This document shows, in pieces, positions 12,635 through 15,164 of a DNA stretch of 15,164 nt. The stretch is taken from the NCBI GenBank assembly GCA_013813825.1, contig JACCRA010000570.1, positions 1-15,164 on the forward strand, written 5' to 3'. Below the pieces are notes generated by a model. That model had not been told where the DNA came from, ran no database searches, and worked only from the letters and a program-made list of their open reading frames with translations. This DNA is from Pyrinomonadaceae bacterium (GTDB taxonomy: Bacteria; Acidobacteriota; Blastocatellia; Pyrinomonadales; Pyrinomonadaceae). Positions within the stretch are counted from its first letter, which is position 1. Every line of letters begins with the position of its first letter. The position numbers and the translations under genes are program-made.

Positions 12635-12658
12635 GCGCGAGCAGTGCTTGCTGCGCGC
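12635..12658 (+). other. Hairpin between ftsL and ftsI
   Basis: GCGCGAGCA (12635-12643) pairs with TGCTGCGCGC (12649-12658) with one bulged base around a five-base loop. No T-run follows, so it is more likely an mRNA structure within the cluster than a terminator. The 170 bases between the two genes hold no supported coding region. Confidence 0.4.
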
Positions 12659-12782
12659 GAAAACTCTCCCCCGAGTGTAGCCGGCCGACTTGATTTGCCG
12701 GCGTGTTGAATTTTGATTCTTGTTGCCTCGCGTTAGCGGGTGGCGCAAGAGTCGCTTGCCGCAGCCGCAGTCCGAACGCACC

Positions 12783-14873
12783 ATGGCGCGATCACACATC
12801 CGACCCGACATCTCACAGCGGCGCGCGTCTATTGTAGTCCTCCTCCTCGTCTTCTGGATGCTCATCATCGGCGGCCGTTTGATTCACCTGCAAGTCTGGC
12901 AGTACGAGGAACTGAGAGCGCGAGCGCGCCGACAGCAGCAGCGGGAGGTGACAACAAACTCTCCGCGCGGGTTAGTTTACGACCGGCAGGGACGCGAGTT
13001 GGCGCGAAGCCTCGATTCCGAGTCGTTCTTCGCCGAGCCTCATGCCGTCAAAGACATGCGCGAGACGGCGGAACAGTTAGCCGGCGTGCTCGGCGCGGAC
13101 GCCGAAGCTTTGACGGCGCGATTGACGGAAGCGCAAGCGGCCGGCAAAAAGTTCGTGTGGCTGGCGCGCAAGGTTGAGGCGGGTACGGCGGCGCAAGTTA
13201 AGGCGCTCAATCTGGCTGGCGTGGGCGCGGTTCCGGAGCCGAAGCGTTACTACCCGAACGGGGCGCTGGCGTCGCATGTGCTCGGCTTCGTCGGCACGGA
13301 CGACGCGGGGCTGGCGGGCGTCGAGCAGTATTACAATGCGGCGCTAGACGGCGAGGCGGGGAAATTATGGGTTGAAGGCGACGGGCGACGCCGTCCTTAT
13401 GAAAGCCGCGAAGTCGAAGCGCAAATTGGGCAGTCGGTAGTGCTGACGATTGATCGAAACGTGCAGCACCAGACCGAGCAGGTGTTGCAAGCGGCGGTCG
13501 GGCGCGCGCGCGCGAAATCGGGGACGGCCATCGTGCTCGATCCGCGGACGGGTGAGATATTGGCGCTGGCGAACGCCCCAACCTTCGATCCGAACAACGT
13601 GCTGACGCTCGCGCCGGGGGTGCGTGCGAATCAAGCGTTGCAAAACATTTACGAGCCGGGATCGACTTTCAAGATCGTGGCTTTCGCCGCCGCGCTCGAA
13701 GAACGGCTAGCGAAGCCTGATCAAAAAATCGATTGTCAGATGGGCGCGATCAAAGTGGCCGGCCGCATCGTCCACGATCACACGGCTTTCGGGACGCTGA
13801 CGATTACAGAGGCGCTCGCCAAGTCGAGCAATGTGGCGGCGATCAAGCTGGGTTTGCGCGTCGGCGACGAGCGGATGTACGGCTACATGCGTCGCTTCGG
13901 CTTTGGACAGAAGACGGGGATCGAGTTGCCGGGCGAGACGAATGGGTTGCTCCGGCCGGTTGCACGTTGGCAAAAGTCTTCGATGGGATCGCTCGCCATC
14001 GGGCAGGAGATCGGCGTCACACCGATGCAGATGGTAGTGGCCTTCGGCGCGCTCGCCAACGATGGCGTGCGCGTCGCGCCACACCTTGTCAGAGAACTTC
14101 GCGACGCCGAAGGCAACGTCGTCAAGCGCGCGCAACCGGAGACGCATCGCGTCGTGAGCGAGCAGACGGCGCGCACGCTACGCCCGATGCTGGAAAGCGT
14201 GACGGTCAAGGGCACGGCCAAGCTGGCGCGCGTTGACGGCTACAGCGCGGCGGGCAAGACCGGCACGGCGCAGAAGATCGATCCGCGGACGCGGACTTAT
14301 TCCCACACCAAACACGTGGCCTCGTTCGTCGGCTTCGCCCCGGTCGATCAGCCTTCACTGGTGATCGCGGTGGTCATTGACGAGCCAATTGGCGCATATC
14401 ACGGCGGCGACGTGGCCGCGCCCGTCTTTCGCGAGATCGCCGAGACGGTGCTGCCTTACTTGAACGTGCAGCCGGACACCGAATTTAAGACGGACGAGAC
14501 ACCGGCGCGCGAGCAGTTAGCGGCGCGGCGTGATCGACCGTTGCCGGAGATGCTTCAGGCCGGGAGCCATCACGCGCCGGGCGCGCCGAAGGACAAGCAC
14601 AATGCAGCGCCAGCCACACGCATCGAGGCGGTGCGGCAGGAGCGCCGGGCTGGCGAGGTCGGCGAATTGGTCTTCGCCGCAGCCGACGAGCGCGCGTTGC
14701 TGATGCCCGATCTGCGCGGTTGGAGTGTGCGCGACGTGGCGCGCGTCTGCGCGCAACTCGGACTGGAGTTGGAAGCGCACGGCGAGGGCCGGGCTACGCG
14801 GCAGAACATCGCGGCGGGAGAAAAGCTCGCCGCCGGGCAGATTGTCCAAGTCGAATTTAGCCGTGACGACTGA
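12783..14873 (+). CDS. ftsI: FtsI-type penicillin-binding protein (class B transpeptidase) with C-terminal PASTA domain (696 aa)
   Basis: This enzyme cross-links septal peptidoglycan. A cytoplasmic basic segment precedes one membrane helix (about 16-33, VVLLLVFWMLIIGG). The dimerisation domain starts with RGLVYDRQGRELA (62-74) and includes HVLGFVGTDDAGLAGVEQYY. The transpeptidase motifs are complete: SxxK as GSTFK (Ser294, Lys297), SSN (348-350) and KTGTAQ (492-497). After a charged, Ala-rich linker (about 570-635) comes a single PASTA domain (about 639-693, LMPDLRGWSVRDVARVCAQL and GQIVQVEFS). PASTA on FtsI is commoner in Gram-positives and several other phyla than in Proteobacteria. The open frame begins at a TTG at 12720; the ATG at 12783, MARSHIRPDIS, is the natural start. 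It follows the ftsL-like gene in the dcw cluster. Confidence 0.95.
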   Translation: MARSHIRPDISQRRASIVVLLLVFWMLIIGGRLIHLQVWQYEELRARARRQQQREVTTNSPRGLVYDRQGRELARSLDSESFFAEPHAVKDMRETAEQLAGVLGADAEALTARLTEAQAAGKKFVWLARKVEAGTAAQVKALNLAGVGAVPEPKRYYPNGALASHVLGFVGTDDAGLAGVEQYYNAALDGEAGKLWVEGDGRRRPYESREVEAQIGQSVVLTIDRNVQHQTEQVLQAAVGRARAKSGTAIVLDPRTGEILALANAPTFDPNNVLTLAPGVRANQALQNIYEPGSTFKIVAFAAALEERLAKPDQKIDCQMGAIKVAGRIVHDHTAFGTLTITEALAKSSNVAAIKLGLRVGDERMYGYMRRFGFGQKTGIELPGETNGLLRPVARWQKSSMGSLAIGQEIGVTPMQMVVAFGALANDGVRVAPHLVRELRDAEGNVVKRAQPETHRVVSEQTARTLRPMLESVTVKGTAKLARVDGYSAAGKTGTAQKIDPRTRTYSHTKHVASFVGFAPVDQPSLVIAVVIDEPIGAYHGGDVAAPVFREIAETVLPYLNVQPDTEFKTDETPAREQLAARRDRPLPEMLQAGSHHAPGAPKDKHNAAPATRIEAVRQERRAGEVGELVFAAADERALLMPDLRGWSVRDVARVCAQLGLELEAHGEGRATRQNIAAGEKLAAGQIVQVEFSRDD

Positions 14874-14944
14874 GCCGGCCGCCGGCCGTTGCGGTCGCAC
14901 TTCGCCACCAGCTTGAGAGCCGGAACGGACACACGGAGATTGCC

Positions 14945-15164
14945 ATGATCTTAGCTTCGCCGGGCAGTCAACACGATGAAGTTAATCGTCGAGTAGCGAA
15001 TTGCCGCGAACGTTTGCGACGGGCGCGCGCGACGCACAAAATGACGGGGCGCGCAATGCCCGCGGAATCGGCGGAGGATTTGCCGGAGACGGAAGTTCAC
15101 GAAGTTGTTGTCGCCGGTGAGCGGCACGGCGCGCGCTACGAAGAAACTATTTCAGCGCGAGGGA
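14945..15164 (+). CDS. Unknown gene after ftsI, cut by window edge
   Basis: An open frame starts at ATG 14945 with CGGAG at 14934-14938, 6 bases upstream, and runs without a stop to the last base. The 73 visible residues begin MILASPGSQHDEVNRRVANC and continue with RERLRRARATHKMTGRAMP, then acidic AESAEDLPETEVHEVVVAGE. The segment is charged, with no signal peptide or membrane helix so far. murE usually follows ftsI in dcw clusters, but this N-terminus does not look like MurE. It may be an inserted small gene or an unusual N-terminal extension. A short overlapping frame at 14976 stops after six codons and is not a gene. Confidence 0.6.
   Translation, partial: MILASPGSQHDEVNRRVANCRERLRRARATHKMTGRAMPAESAEDLPETEVHEVVVAGERHGARYEETISARG

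Overview
The window is GC-rich bacterial chromosome. The gene set points to an Acidobacteriota-like organism, perhaps of the Blastocatellia type. The clues are a stand-alone TonB-C protein, a small coiled-coil protein, a PVM-like microcompartment aldolase with EutN/CcmL paralogues, and many heptamer-based palindromic repeats between genes. This placement is inference; no rRNA gene is present.

Left edge (1-1369, minus strand): a Holliday-junction operon, ruvA - unknown 115-aa gene - ruvB, with ruvB cut by the window edge. Divergent from it, a probable sigma70 promoter drives a tight plus-strand run (1615-6447): rex (redox repressor), a small coiled-coil protein, a membrane-anchored TonB-C protein, a class II aldolase with a C-terminal encapsulation-type helix, a HELTH zinc-metallopeptidase-like protein, one hexameric BMC shell protein, three pentameric EutN/CcmL vertex proteins, and an unrecognised protein with a Cys-rich tail. 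The first five genes are separated by only 7-11 bp and the last three overlap by ATGA. This looks like a reduced bacterial microcompartment (BMC) locus. It has shell genes and one lyase-type core enzyme, but no aldehyde dehydrogenase, phosphotransacylase or alcohol dehydrogenase in view. A perfect 16-bp stem terminator closes it.

Middle (6559-10038, minus strand): a TPM-domain membrane protein, a nucleotidyltransferase-fold protein with an altered active-site motif, and a LemA lipoprotein appear to form an envelope-related operon. A ZIP-family metal transporter lies upstream of it.

Right (10397-15164, plus strand): the start of the division and cell-wall (dcw) cluster. A promoter and three GTGG repeats at exact 10-bp period (a likely MraZ operator) precede mraZ, rsmH, an ftsL-like gene and a PASTA-bearing ftsI. 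A further gene of unknown identity runs off the window.

Between genes there are six inverted-repeat elements, most built from degenerate 7-bp tandem units, plus one REP-like palindrome. The most interesting parts are the Rex-headed BMC locus with its two unrecognised accessory proteins, and the family of heptamer palindromes, one arm of which appears to supply the -35 box of rex.
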